Counted from the stretch's first letter, positions 1-7,275 are shown. The stretch is 13,083 nt of DNA from an uncultured Clostridia bacterium (GCA_937914775.1 CALDNB010000101.1:1-13083); one strand, 5' to 3'. Made by a program: numbers and translations. The notes: generated from the letters alone by a model not told the origin.

Positions 1-110
1 TTTCATTAAAAGACGGAAAAGTAGAGATAGACCAGACACAGTGTAATGGTTGCGGTTTGTGTACTAAAATGTGTAAATTAGGTGCAATCGGAGGTGGCGA
101 CAATGAATAA
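1..110 (+). CDS. iorA: Indolepyruvate:ferredoxin oxidoreductase, alpha subunit (C-terminal end only)
   Basis: Only the last 35 residues are in the window, read in the frame starting at base 3 and ending at TAA 108-110. They carry one cysteine cluster of the form C-x2-C-x2-C-x3-C (codons at 42, 51, 60 and 72), followed by the ending KLGAIGGGDNE. This is the terminal [4Fe-4S] motif of a ferredoxin-like domain, which in the IorA family sits at the extreme C-terminus and passes electrons from the TPP-dependent 2-oxoacid oxidation site to ferredoxin. The family oxidises aryl pyruvates (indolepyruvate, phenylpyruvate) to the acyl-CoA in the cytoplasm of anaerobes. The assignment rests on this motif plus the overlapping iorB gene; the fragment alone would only support 'ferredoxin-like C-terminus'. 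The gene overlaps iorB by 8 bp (103-110), and its GGA-GGT codons at 90-95 also supply the iorB ribosome binding site. Confidence 0.8.
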   Translation, partial: SLKDGKVEIDQTQCNGCGLCTKMCKLGAIGGGDNE

Positions 111-675
111 AAGTATTATGATTGTAGGTGTTGGCGGTCAGGGAACACTACTTGCCAGTCGAATTTTAGGTAATGTTGCCATCAAACAGGGTTTTGACGT
201 TAAAGTATCAGAGGTACACGGCATGAGTCAAAGAGGCGGAAGTGTAGTAACTTATGTACGTTACGGTGAAAAAGTGTATGCACCCATAATTGACAAAGGC
301 GGTGCGGATATTATTCTTGCTTTTGAACAGTTGGAAGCATACAGATACCTTGATTATCTTAAAAATGACGGTAAGTTAATTGTAAATACTCAGATGATTG
401 ATCCTATGCCCGTTATAACAGGTGCAGAAAAGTATCCTGAAAACATAATAGAAAAAATTGAACAAAAGGGAGTTTCTATGATTTCTGTTGATGCAACAAA
501 ACTGGCACTTGAAGCAGGAAATGTAAAGGCAGTTAACGTAGCTTTAATCGGCGTACTTGCATCAAAAATGAACATCGACAAACAGGTGTGGCTTGATGTT
601 ATAAAAGAAACAGTTCCCCAGAAGTTTTATGAAGTAAATGTAGCGGCTTTTGAACTTGGATACAACTGCAAGTAA
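103..675 (+). CDS. iorB: Indolepyruvate:ferredoxin oxidoreductase, beta subunit
   Basis: A 190-residue protein of the pyruvate:ferredoxin oxidoreductase gamma-domain family. It has an N-terminal glycine-rich motif GVGGQG (about residues 9-14) and the family signature EVHGMSQRGG (about 37-46), and its length fits IorB (about 190-200). With IorA it forms the cytoplasmic enzyme that oxidatively decarboxylates aryl-2-oxoacids to aryl-acyl-CoA while reducing ferredoxin, a step in anaerobic aromatic amino-acid fermentation. An in-frame GTG lies further upstream at 82, but I chose ATG 103 because GGAGG at 90-94 is 8 nt before it and the family's N-terminus begins just before the GVGGQG strand. Its start lies inside the end of iorA (8-bp overlap), so the two are very likely translationally coupled. 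No strong terminator lies directly after the gene; the first good hairpin is at 755-781. Confidence 0.93.
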   Translation: MNKSIMIVGVGGQGTLLASRILGNVAIKQGFDVKVSEVHGMSQRGGSVVTYVRYGEKVYAPIIDKGGADIILAFEQLEAYRYLDYLKNDGKLIVNTQMIDPMPVITGAEKYPENIIEKIEQKGVSMISVDATKLALEAGNVKAVNVALIGVLASKMNIDKQVWLDVIKETVPQKFYEVNVAAFELGYNCK

Positions 676-702
676 TTAATTAAAAGTTTTTTTAAAAAAG
701 AC

Positions 703-731
703 TTGATTATTTAAAGTTTTTGTGGTATAAT
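703..731 (+). promoter_or_regulatory. Sigma-A-type promoter of the rimP-nusA-infB operon
   Basis: TTGATT at 703-708 (four of six matches to the -35 consensus) is separated by exactly 17 bp from a perfect TATAAT at 726-731. A TG at 723-724 gives an extended -10. Transcription would start near 737-739. The promoter lies in the 128-bp gap between iorB and rimP and is the only convincing promoter there. It would make a leader of about 65 nt containing the hairpin at 755-781 and the rimP ribosome binding site. Confidence 0.72.
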
Positions 732-754
732 AAGTTTACATTATAAGGTTTTTG

Positions 755-785
755 CAAAGAGTGGGTTTTACCCACTCTTTGTTTT
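755..785 (+). terminator. Leader hairpin with interrupted T-tract: terminator/candidate attenuator before rimP
   Basis: Bases 755-765 (CAAAGAGTGGG) pair perfectly with 771-781 (CCCACTCTTTG) around the loop TTTTA. If only the GC-rich core 759-765/771-777 is considered, the stem is followed by TTTGTTTT, a T-tract broken by one G. The element lies about 20 nt downstream of the predicted start of transcription and 8 nt before the rimP Shine-Dalgarno. It therefore could both end read-through transcripts from iorAB and attenuate the rimP-nusA operon. The hairpin is directly visible; terminator activity is inferred from its form. Confidence 0.65.
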
Positions 786-803
786 ATGAAGGGAGTGAAA
801 ACT

Positions 804-1256
804 GTGTCTTACTCAAAAACAGAGGAGATTGTTTTTGCACAAGGTGAATTAATTTCACAAAATTACAGTTACAGCATTTACGATGTTGAGTTTGTAAAAG
901 AGGGACCTCACAGGTTTTTACGTGTTTATGTCTGGAGCGAAGATGGTGTTGACCTTGATGTATGCGAAAAAATAAGCAGAGAATTAAGCGATTATTTAGA
1001 TCGGGAAGATTTAATCCCCGATGCTTACTTTTTGGAGGTTTCGTCACCGGGTATTGAAAGAGTGCTTAAAACTGATAAACATTTTTTGGGTGCCATTGGC
1101 GAAGAAATAAAAGTAAAGTTAAAAGGTCAGGACAAAGAAGTTTTGGGTGAACTTGCAGGTATTGATGATGTGACTGTAACTTTACTTAGTGATAATGAAG
1201 AAGTAAAAATTGAAAGAAAGAATATTGCGAAAGCAAATGTAGTTTTTAAATTTTAA
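804..1256 (+). CDS. rimP: Ribosome maturation factor RimP
   Basis: A 150-residue protein, typical length for RimP, which binds the 30S subunit and is needed for late maturation of the 16S rRNA body and decoding region. The N-terminal alpha/beta domain carries the family hallmark LEVSSPGIER at about residues 77-86, preceded by the acidic VWSEDGVDLD stretch. The C-terminal part (about 92-150) matches the SH3-like barrel region. I placed the start at GTG 804 because the ribosome binding site GGGAG (791-795) sits 8 nt upstream. The in-frame ATG at 786 would lie directly after the leader hairpin with no ribosome binding site and would place the real one inside the coding sequence. It is the first gene of the classical rimP-nusA-ylxRQ-infB-rbfA cluster and is followed after 19 bp by nusA. 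The leader hairpin would control it first. Confidence 0.93.
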   Translation: MSYSKTEEIVFAQGELISQNYSYSIYDVEFVKEGPHRFLRVYVWSEDGVDLDVCEKISRELSDYLDREDLIPDAYFLEVSSPGIERVLKTDKHFLGAIGEEIKVKLKGQDKEVLGELAGIDDVTVTLLSDNEEVKIERKNIAKANVVFKF

Positions 1257-1275
1257 CAGGGAGTGATTTTAAAAA

Positions 1276-2310
1276 ATGAGCGAAGATTTTGTTACATTAT
1301 TAGAGCAGTTTGAAAAGGAAAAAGGTATAAGCAGAGACGTACTTATTGAAGCGTTAGAACAGGCACTTGTATCTGCTTACAAAAAGAATTACGGAAGCAA
1401 CAAAAACGTAAGAGTTGAAATTGACAGAAAAACAGGCAGTATGAATGTTTTTATAAGAAAAGACGTTGTAGCGGAAGTTACTGTGCCTGACTGTGAAATT
1501 TCAGTTAAAGAAGCAAAAAAGATTAACCCTAAATTCGAAGAGGGCGACGTTGTGGAAGAACAGACAGTTCCCCAGACTTTCGGCAGAATTGCGGCACAGA
1601 CTGCCCGTCAGGTAGTTACACAGCGTATAAGAGAAGCAGAAAGAACAATGGTATATAACGAGTTTTCTGACAAGGTTAACAACATTGTTTCAGGTATTGT
1701 TCAAAGGGTTGAAAGAAAGAGCATTATGATTAATTTCGGCAATGTAGAAGCAATGCTTATGCCTCAGGAACAGGTTGAAACTGACAATTACAGACCTAAC
1801 CAGAGAATAAAGGTATATGTAGTTGAAGTACAGAAAACAACAAAGGGACCGCAGATTGTAATTTCAAGAACACACGCAGGACTGGTAAGAAAACTGTTTG
1901 AACTTGAAGTTCCCGAAATTCAGTCAGGAGTTGTTGAAATCAAAAGCATTTCAAGAGAAGCAGGTTCAAGAACTAAAATTGCAGTTTACTCAGCAGACGA
2001 AAATGTTGACCCGATTGGTGCTTGTGTAGGCTCTAAAGGAACAAGAGTTCAGAATATCGTTGACGAATTAAACGGCGAAAAAATTGATATTATTAAGTAC
2101 AGCGAAAACCCTGCAGAATATATTGCGGCAGCACTTGCTCCTGCAGACGTACAGAGCGTTACAGTTGACGAAGAAAATAAAATCTGTACTGCAGTTGTTG
2201 CAAAAAGTCAGTTGTCTTTAGCAATTGGCAAAGAGGGACAAAATGCAAGACTTGCAGCGAAACTTACAGGCTGGAAAATAGATATTATTAAAGGCGAAGA
2301 AGATGATTAA
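1276..2310 (+). CDS. nusA: Transcription termination/antitermination factor NusA
   Basis: A 344-residue NusA that binds RNA polymerase near the RNA exit channel and modulates pausing, hairpin-dependent termination and antitermination. Visible domains in order: the N-terminal RNAP-binding domain (about 1-125), an S1 domain (about 135-200), KH1 with the GSKG loop at 252-255, and KH2 with GKEG at 318-321. The protein ends shortly after KH2, so it lacks the extra C-terminal acidic repeats of the proteobacterial form. This is normal for Firmicutes, although it is somewhat shorter than the roughly 370-residue Bacillus protein. The ATG at 1276 follows AGGGAG (1258-1263) by 12 nt. It lies 19 bp after rimP and directly before ylxR, the standard order. 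A NusA-sensitive hairpin in the operon leader (755-785) would allow autoregulation, but that is inference. Confidence 0.97.
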   Translation: MSEDFVTLLEQFEKEKGISRDVLIEALEQALVSAYKKNYGSNKNVRVEIDRKTGSMNVFIRKDVVAEVTVPDCEISVKEAKKINPKFEEGDVVEEQTVPQTFGRIAAQTARQVVTQRIREAERTMVYNEFSDKVNNIVSGIVQRVERKSIMINFGNVEAMLMPQEQVETDNYRPNQRIKVYVVEVQKTTKGPQIVISRTHAGLVRKLFELEVPEIQSGVVEIKSISREAGSRTKIAVYSADENVDPIGACVGSKGTRVQNIVDELNGEKIDIIKYSENPAEYIAAALAPADVQSVTVDEENKICTAVVAKSQLSLAIGKEGQNARLAAKLTGWKIDIIKGEEDD

Positions 2311-2312
2311 TT

Positions 2313-2582
2313 TTGAAACACGAAAAAATCTATAATGACGGCAAATATGTTCCTCAAAGAATGTGCATTTCCTGCAGAAGTGTTTTGCCTAAAGACCAAC
2401 TGATAAGAGTTGCGAAAATGAAAGACGGCACTGTTAAAGTGGCGGATAAAGGCGGAAGAGGAGTATATGTCTGCAACAATCAGGACTGCATTTTAAAACT
2501 TAAAAAATCAAATGGATTGTCAAGGGGACTAAAAACTAATGTTCCCGAAGAAATATACGAGGAGTGCAGTAATGTTAGATAA
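2313..2582 (+). CDS. rnpM: YlxR/RnpM family RNA-binding protein
   Basis: An 89-residue protein of the YlxR (DUF448) family. The signature is plain: RMCISCR at 16-22, LIRVAK at 30-35, and GRGVYVC at 48-54 followed by C59, giving four cysteines (18, 21, 54, 59) in the family's usual places. YlxR has been described in Bacillus as a modulator of RNase P (RnpM), and the family is basic and nucleic-acid binding. The reading frame most likely starts at TTG 2313, two bases after the nusA stop. There is no good Shine-Dalgarno at the right distance (only AAGGCGAAGAAG within the nusA end), so translation probably depends on ribosomes finishing nusA. The next in-frame ATG (residue 17) would cut off the first cysteine motif. 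It overlaps ylxQ by 11 bp at its 3' end. Confidence 0.9.
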   Translation: MKHEKIYNDGKYVPQRMCISCRSVLPKDQLIRVAKMKDGTVKVADKGGRGVYVCNNQDCILKLKKSNGLSRGLKTNVPEEIYEECSNVR

Positions 2583-2880
2583 TAAAGTGTTGGGATATTT
2601 AGGACTTGCAAAAAAAGCGGGGCTTTTGGCAGACGGTACAGAGAGCGTGGTAGCAAGTGTAAGAGGTAACAAAAGTAAACTTGTAATTCTTGCTTGTGAT
2701 GCTTCAGCCACAACTGTTAAAAAAGTTACCGACAAATGTGGTTATTACAATGTAAAACTTGTAACCACAGGTACAATGTCCGTTTTAGGAAACGCACTGG
2801 GACGAGAACTTACGGCGTGTGTTTCGGTTAATGATGAAAAATTTGCAGAAGTAATTGGTAAGTTTGTAATAACAAACTGA
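2572..2880 (+). CDS. ylxQ: YlxQ, L7Ae/L30e-family RNA-binding protein
   Basis: A 102-residue protein of the ribosomal L7Ae/L30e/Gadd45 fold, close to the length of Bacillus YlxQ (about 100). The N-terminal LGLAKKAGLL (about 10-19) and the ACDASATTVKK stretch (41-51) are the family's typical RNA-contacting elements. Relatives bind kink-turn RNAs, and YlxQ itself is dispensable and poorly defined in Bacillus. I chose ATG 2572 rather than the upstream in-frame ATG 2539 because GAGGAG (2559-2564) precedes it by 7 nt and the family begins just before the LGLAKKAG helix. The start lies inside the last codons of ylxR (11-bp overlap), which suggests coupled translation. infB follows 15 bp later. Confidence 0.92.
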   Translation: MLDNKVLGYLGLAKKAGLLADGTESVVASVRGNKSKLVILACDASATTVKKVTDKCGYYNVKLVTTGTMSVLGNALGRELTACVSVNDEKFAEVIGKFVITN

Positions 2881-2895
2881 TGAAAGGGTGATTAT

Positions 2896-5133
2896 ATGGC
2901 AGTAGCAAAAATTAAAATTAGTTCATTTGCCAAAGATTTAGGTGTTGACAAGAACGAGGTTATGGAATTATTAACTAAATTCGGAAGTAAAGCCAAAACT
3001 ACTTCAAGTTCAATTTCAAACAATGAACTTGACATCATCTTGGAGTACTTTACCCAGAAACACCAGGTTGAAGAATTTGATTTCATACTGAAAAAACTTG
3101 AAGAAAAGCCTAAAAAAGAAAAGAAAAAGGAAGAAGTTCCTGCTACAGAAGAGGCTGAAACTACAACAATCAGCAAAAAGGAAAAACATTACGTAGATAC
3201 AAGAAAATCAAATGTTGACCTTGACAAATACGATACAGAAAAAATCGAGGAACTTGTACCTGACAATATAAAAGGCGACAATTTAGCAGGCGGAAAACAA
3301 AAAATCAAAAAGGGCAAGAAAAACGAAAAGTTTGATAAAGAAGAAATCAAAGTAAACAAAGAGAAAAAGCAAAAGGCAGAAAAAATTACAGTTGCAATAG
3401 GTGACGAAATTTCTGTAGGCGATTTTGCAGAAAAACTTGGCAGACCTGCTGCAGAAGTAGTTAAATGCCTAATGATGATTGGTGTTATGGCATCTGTAAG
3501 CCAGACAATCGACTTTGATACAGCAGCGTTAATCGCAACTGAATTTAACGCAGAAGTAGAAAAAGAAGTAATAATTACGGATGAAGACATTTTGTTCAAC
3601 GACGTAGAAGACAAGGAAGAAGATTTGGTTGACCGCTCACCAGTCGTTGTTGTTATGGGACACGTTGACCACGGTAAAACAAAACTTCTTGACAGCATCA
3701 GAAAAACAAACGTAATTGATACTGAAGCAGGCGGTATTACTCAGCATATCGGCGCTTACAGAGTAAGAATTAACGACAGGGATATTACTTTCCTTGACAC
3801 ACCTGGTCACGAAGCGTTTACCTCTATGAGAGCAAGAGGTGCACAGGTTACAGACGTTGCAATTCTGGTAGTTGCGGCGGATGACGGTATTATGCCACAG
3901 ACAATTGAGGCTATAAATCACGCAAAAGCGGCAAATATTAATATTATAGTTGCTATTAACAAAATTGATAAAGAAACTGCAAACCCGGATCTTGTAAAAC
4001 AACAACTTACAGAGCACGGACTTGTGCCTGAAGAATGGGGTGGCGACACAATCTGCGTACCTATTTCCGCACTAAAGGGCGAAAATGTTGATACATTGCT
4101 TGAAATGGTACTTTTGGTTGCAGATATGAAAGAATTAAAAGCAAACCCCAACAGACTTGCAAAAGGTACTGTTATCGAAGCAAAACTTGATAAGGGCAGA
4201 GGTCCTGTTGCTACAGTTTTAGTACAAAACGGTACACTGAAAACAGGAGATATAGTTGTTGCAGGTACTGCAGTAGGTAAAGTAAGAGCAATGACAGACG
4301 ATAAGGGCAAAAAAGTTAAATCTGCAGGTCCTTGTGTTCCTGTTGAACTTATCGGTTTAAGCGAAACACCTGAGGGCGGCGATTTGTTCTATGTTGTAAC
4401 AGACGAGCGTAAAGCCCGTGAAGTTGTTGAAAACAGAAAGCAGAAAATTAAAGACGAGTACAACAAGTCAACTCAGCAGGTTATTTCTCTTGATGCGTTG
4501 TTTGACCAGATTGAACAAGGTCAGATTAAAGACCTGAATATCATTGTAAAAGCAGACGTACAGGGCTCTGTTGAGGCGGTTACACAATCCCTTGTTAAAC
4601 TTTCAAATGACGAGGTAAGAATTAACGTAATTCACGGTGCCGTTGGTACAGTAAACGAGTCCGATATTATGCTTGCATCTGCTTCAAATGCGATTATTGT
4701 AGGCTTTAACGTAAGACCTTCTGCTGCAACTATGGATTCTGCGGCACTTAAAAATGTTGAAATCAGACTTTACCGTATTATTTATCAGGCTATTGAAGAA
4801 ATTGAAGCTGCTATGAAAGGTATGCTTGAGCCTACTTACCGTGAAAACGTAATAGGCCATGCGGAAATCAGACAGACATTTAAAGTTTCTGGTGTTGGTA
4901 CTATTGCAGGTTGTTACGTTACTGACGGTAAAATTCAGCGTAACAGCGAAGTACGAATTGTCCGTGACGGTATTGTTGTTCACGAAGGTATGCTAAACTC
5001 ACTGAAAAGATTTAAAGATGACGTTAAAGAAGTTGCAACAGGTTACGAATGCGGTCTTGGTGTTGAACGTTACAACGACATTAAAGAGGGCGACGTCATC
5101 GAATGCTTCATAATGGAGGAAGTACCGAGATAG
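2896..5133 (+). CDS. infB: Translation initiation factor IF-2
   Basis: A 745-residue initiation factor that binds fMet-tRNA to the 30S subunit and promotes 50S joining with GTP hydrolysis. An IF2_N subdomain occupies about residues 3-55. A highly charged Lys/Glu-rich linker (about 60-165) leads to a second IF2_N-like helical segment (about 168-220). The GTPase motifs are all intact: P-loop GHVDHGKT at 255-262, the switch I threonine in GGITQH at 279-284, DTPGH at 301-305, NKID at 355-358 and SALKG at 391-395. The remainder (about 420-745) covers domains II, III and the fMet-tRNA-binding C2 domain, ending IMEEVPR. ATG 2896 is preceded by GAAAGGGTG (2882-2890). Length is close to the Bacillus protein (about 716). 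It lies between ylxQ and rbfA, the conserved order. Confidence 0.98.
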   Translation: MAVAKIKISSFAKDLGVDKNEVMELLTKFGSKAKTTSSSISNNELDIILEYFTQKHQVEEFDFILKKLEEKPKKEKKKEEVPATEEAETTTISKKEKHYVDTRKSNVDLDKYDTEKIEELVPDNIKGDNLAGGKQKIKKGKKNEKFDKEEIKVNKEKKQKAEKITVAIGDEISVGDFAEKLGRPAAEVVKCLMMIGVMASVSQTIDFDTAALIATEFNAEVEKEVIITDEDILFNDVEDKEEDLVDRSPVVVVMGHVDHGKTKLLDSIRKTNVIDTEAGGITQHIGAYRVRINDRDITFLDTPGHEAFTSMRARGAQVTDVAILVVAADDGIMPQTIEAINHAKAANINIIVAINKIDKETANPDLVKQQLTEHGLVPEEWGGDTICVPISALKGENVDTLLEMVLLVADMKELKANPNRLAKGTVIEAKLDKGRGPVATVLVQNGTLKTGDIVVAGTAVGKVRAMTDDKGKKVKSAGPCVPVELIGLSETPEGGDLFYVVTDERKAREVVENRKQKIKDEYNKSTQQVISLDALFDQIEQGQIKDLNIIVKADVQGSVEAVTQSLVKLSNDEVRINVIHGAVGTVNESDIMLASASNAIIVGFNVRPSAATMDSAALKNVEIRLYRIIYQAIEEIEAAMKGMLEPTYRENVIGHAEIRQTFKVSGVGTIAGCYVTDGKIQRNSEVRIVRDGIVVHEGMLNSLKRFKDDVKEVATGYECGLGVERYNDIKEGDVIECFIMEEVPR

Positions 5134-5142
5134 GAGTAATTT

Positions 5143-5478
5143 ATGTCAAACAGAATTAACAGAATTAATGAAGAAACAAAAAAGGAAATCAGCCAGATAA
5201 TCAGAGAACTTAAAGACCCCAGAGTTAAAAAAGGTCTTGTAAGTGTCGTGGCAACAGATGTTTCCAAAGATTTAAGCAAGTGCGTAGTATTTGTAAGCGT
5301 TTTAGGTGACGAACAAGTGCAAAACGATGCAATTTCAGGACTAAACAGTGCATCAGGTTTTGTAAGACGCGAACTTGGCTCAAGATTAAAACTCAGAATT
5401 TCACCTGAAATTACTTTTAACCTTGACCATTCGATAGAGTACGGCGCACATATAAACGAAATTTTAAAAGGACTATGA
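5143..5478 (+). CDS. rbfA: 30S ribosome-binding factor RbfA
   Basis: A 111-residue protein with the single KH-like fold of RbfA, which binds the 30S subunit near the 16S rRNA 5' end/helix 1 and assists late maturation and cold adaptation. Diagnostic stretches are RINEETKKEISQII (7-20), LKDPRV (23-28) and the C-terminal RRELGSRLKLRISPEI (75-90), ending in the usual acidic DHSIEYG (95-101). Length is near the usual 115-120. ATG 5143 has AGGAG (5132-5136) 6 nt upstream, overlapping the infB stop. It is followed after 4 bp by the DHH phosphoesterase gene. Confidence 0.96.
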   Translation: MSNRINRINEETKKEISQIIRELKDPRVKKGLVSVVATDVSKDLSKCVVFVSVLGDEQVQNDAISGLNSASGFVRRELGSRLKLRISPEITFNLDHSIEYGAHINEILKGL

Positions 5479-5482
5479 TTTT

Positions 5483-6421
5483 ATGTTTACAGATATTGCA
5501 AATGCAATAAAAAGCAGTAACAATATTATAATTTTGCCACATAAAAGCGTTGACGGTGACTGCCTTGGCTCGTCTTACGCCCTAAAACTGGGTTTATTAA
5601 AACTGGGAAAAAATGCACAGGTTGTTGTTGAAGAAAAAGACAAAGATTCAAAAATTTTCGGCATAATAAAAGACAAGGAGTCCTGTGCACAAAATCCCGA
5701 TTTGGTAATTGCCGTTGACTGCGGTGATATTGACAGACTTGAAAGCAGACGTGACATTTTTTGTTCCTGTGAAAACACTGTAAATATCGACCATCACGGC
5801 ACCAACGACGGTTTTGCAAAAATTAATTACATTGATGCAAAAGCCTCTGCAACAGGTGAAATAATTTACAGTTTGCTTGAGTTTTTAAAAGTTGATATTG
5901 ATGAGGACATTGCACAGAATTTATACATTGCAATATCTTCCGATTCGGGACGTTTTTCTTATTCCAATACAACTAAGAAAACTCACGAGATTGCAGGAAA
6001 ACTGATAGGATACAGTATTGATTTTCCGTTTCTCAATGCTTTTATATTTGATAAGAACTCAAAAAAAGAGTTGTTACTTGCAAAAGAGGCACTTAAAACT
6101 CTTGAGGTTGTGGCAGAGGGTAAAATTGCATCTGTAACAGTTTCTAAAAAAGTAATAAAGAAATACAAGGCAAACGATTCGGAATTAGGCGGAATAGTAA
6201 ATTATCCAAGAAGCATTGACACGGTACAGATAGCCTTTTATTTTAAAGAGGTTGACGGCGGAGTTAAAGTAAGTATGCGTTCTACCGGTCCAGACGTTTC
6301 CAAAATTGCTAAAAAATACGGAGGCGGCGGTCACGAAAGAGCCAGCGGCTGTACTTTAAATACCAGTGTTAAAAAAGCGAAAAAGATTATGTATAATGAG
6401 GCGATGGCGGTAATATGCTAA
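5483..6421 (+). CDS. nrnA: DHH/DHHA1 phosphoesterase, NrnA-like (nanoRNase/pAp phosphatase)
   Basis: A 312-residue bifunctional oligoribonuclease/PAP phosphatase family protein. Family members degrade 2-5 nt RNAs and dephosphorylate 3'-phosphoadenosine 5'-phosphate; some relatives cleave cyclic di-AMP or pApA. The metal-binding DHH-domain motifs are intact: H20 with D24 and D26 (HKSVDGDCLG), D79 in VDCGD, the signature D103-H104-H105, and D154 in SSDSGRF. The C-terminal DHHA1 domain carries the substrate-binding GGGGHERASG at 280-289. ATG 5483 is 10 nt after AAAAGGA (5467-5472). The location between rbfA and truB is the usual one for this gene in Clostridia. The last 7 bp overlap truB. Assignment to DHH/DHHA1 is secure; the exact substrate preference (nanoRNA, pAp or pApA) cannot be read from sequence. 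Confidence 0.9.
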   Translation: MFTDIANAIKSSNNIIILPHKSVDGDCLGSSYALKLGLLKLGKNAQVVVEEKDKDSKIFGIIKDKESCAQNPDLVIAVDCGDIDRLESRRDIFCSCENTVNIDHHGTNDGFAKINYIDAKASATGEIIYSLLEFLKVDIDEDIAQNLYIAISSDSGRFSYSNTTKKTHEIAGKLIGYSIDFPFLNAFIFDKNSKKELLLAKEALKTLEVVAEGKIASVTVSKKVIKKYKANDSELGGIVNYPRSIDTVQIAFYFKEVDGGVKVSMRSTGPDVSKIAKKYGGGGHERASGCTLNTSVKKAKKIMYNEAMAVIC

Positions 6422-7275
6422 ACGGAATTATAAATATATTAAAACCGCCCGGTATGACCTCTCACGATGTTATATACAAAGTAAGACGTATTACGGGGAT
6501 TAAAAAAGTAGGACACACGGGAACTCTGGACCCTGATGCGCAGGGTGTACTGCCCGTTTGTATCGGCAACGGTACAAAGTTATCCGATATGCTTACAGTT
6601 ACGGATAAAAGATATACGGCAGTTATGCGTCTTGGAGTAGTTACTGATACTCAGGACATTTCGGGAAATGTTCTTTGTGAAACAATACCGAATGTGACAA
6701 AAGACGACATAGCAGGGGTTTTGCCACAGTTTACAGGTGAGATTTTTCAGATGCCGCCAATGTTTTCTGCAATTAAAGTTAACGGCAAAAAGTTGTACGA
6801 ATTAGGCAGAAAAGGCATCGAAATAGAAAGAGAACCACGAAAAATTACAGTATATAGTATTGAAATATTAAAAATTGACGGAAACGATGTTACACTAGAT
6901 ATTTCCTGTTCAAAGGGAACTTATGTAAGAACTTTATGCCACGATATAGGTGAGAAGTTAGGCGTCGGTGCCTGTATGGCAAGTCTTATAAGGACAGAAA
7001 GTGCAGGGTTTACAATTAACGATGCTGTTACCCTTGAAACACTGGAAAAAGATGGTGCAGAAAAATACTTAATACCTGTTGAAGAAATGTTTCCCTATGA
7101 CAAAGTTGTTGTCAAAGGTGAGGCTTTAAGAAAGGTACTAAACGGAACACCCATTTCTGTTTCCAATCTTAAAAAAGATGAAATGTATAAAGTGTATGAT
7201 GACAGCGGAAGGTTTCTTTGCGTTTCAAAGGAACAAAAAGGCTTGTTAAAAATGGTTAAATGCTTTTTTGGTTAG
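6415..7275 (+). CDS. truB: tRNA pseudouridine(55) synthase TruB
   Basis: A 286-residue pseudouridine synthase that converts U55 in the T-loop of tRNAs. The catalytic motif is GHTGTLDPDAQG with the nucleophilic Asp at residue 39. The active-site tyrosine lies in KRYTAVMRLG (Y67), the conserved QMPPMFSAIKVNG stretch at about 112-124, and GTYVRTLCHDIG (with R172) at about 168-179. The C-terminal part (about 230-286) is the short RNA-binding extension seen in Firmicute TruB. The usual length is about 290-310, so this is a normal, slightly short member. ATG 6415 overlaps the nrnA stop region (6415-6421) and has a weak GGCGG 4 nt upstream, which favours coupled translation. ribF starts 8 bp after its stop. 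Confidence 0.96.
   Translation: MLNGIINILKPPGMTSHDVIYKVRRITGIKKVGHTGTLDPDAQGVLPVCIGNGTKLSDMLTVTDKRYTAVMRLGVVTDTQDISGNVLCETIPNVTKDDIAGVLPQFTGEIFQMPPMFSAIKVNGKKLYELGRKGIEIEREPRKITVYSIEILKIDGNDVTLDISCSKGTYVRTLCHDIGEKLGVGACMASLIRTESAGFTINDAVTLETLEKDGAEKYLIPVEEMFPYDKVVVKGEALRKVLNGTPISVSNLKKDEMYKVYDDSGRFLCVSKEQKGLLKMVKCFFG

Noticed and set aside
82..102. Upstream in-frame GTG start for iorB at 82
   Set aside because: The ribosome binding site GGAGG (90-94) would lie inside the gene; ATG 103 has ideal spacing and the family's normal N-terminus.
684..704. AT-rich hairpin (AAGTTTTTTT pairing with AAAAAAGACTT) just after iorB
   Set aside because: Only about 9 weak pairs with one wobble and one GC pair, a tiny loop and no following T-tract; it also runs into the -35. 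Unlikely to terminate.
3652..3690. IF2 P-loop reads GHVDHGKTK rather than GKTT/GKTS
   Set aside because: The essential GxxxxGKT is intact; the position after it varies among IF2 proteins and does not indicate a defect.
3189..4310. Long open frames on the - strand across infB (3189-3698, 3637-4017, 3918-4310)
   Set aside because: They lie antisense to an intact, conserved infB, have low-complexity Ser/Thr- or Cys/Asn-rich content typical of shadow frames, and show no ribosome binding sites or family motifs. The same holds for the other - strand frames in the window.
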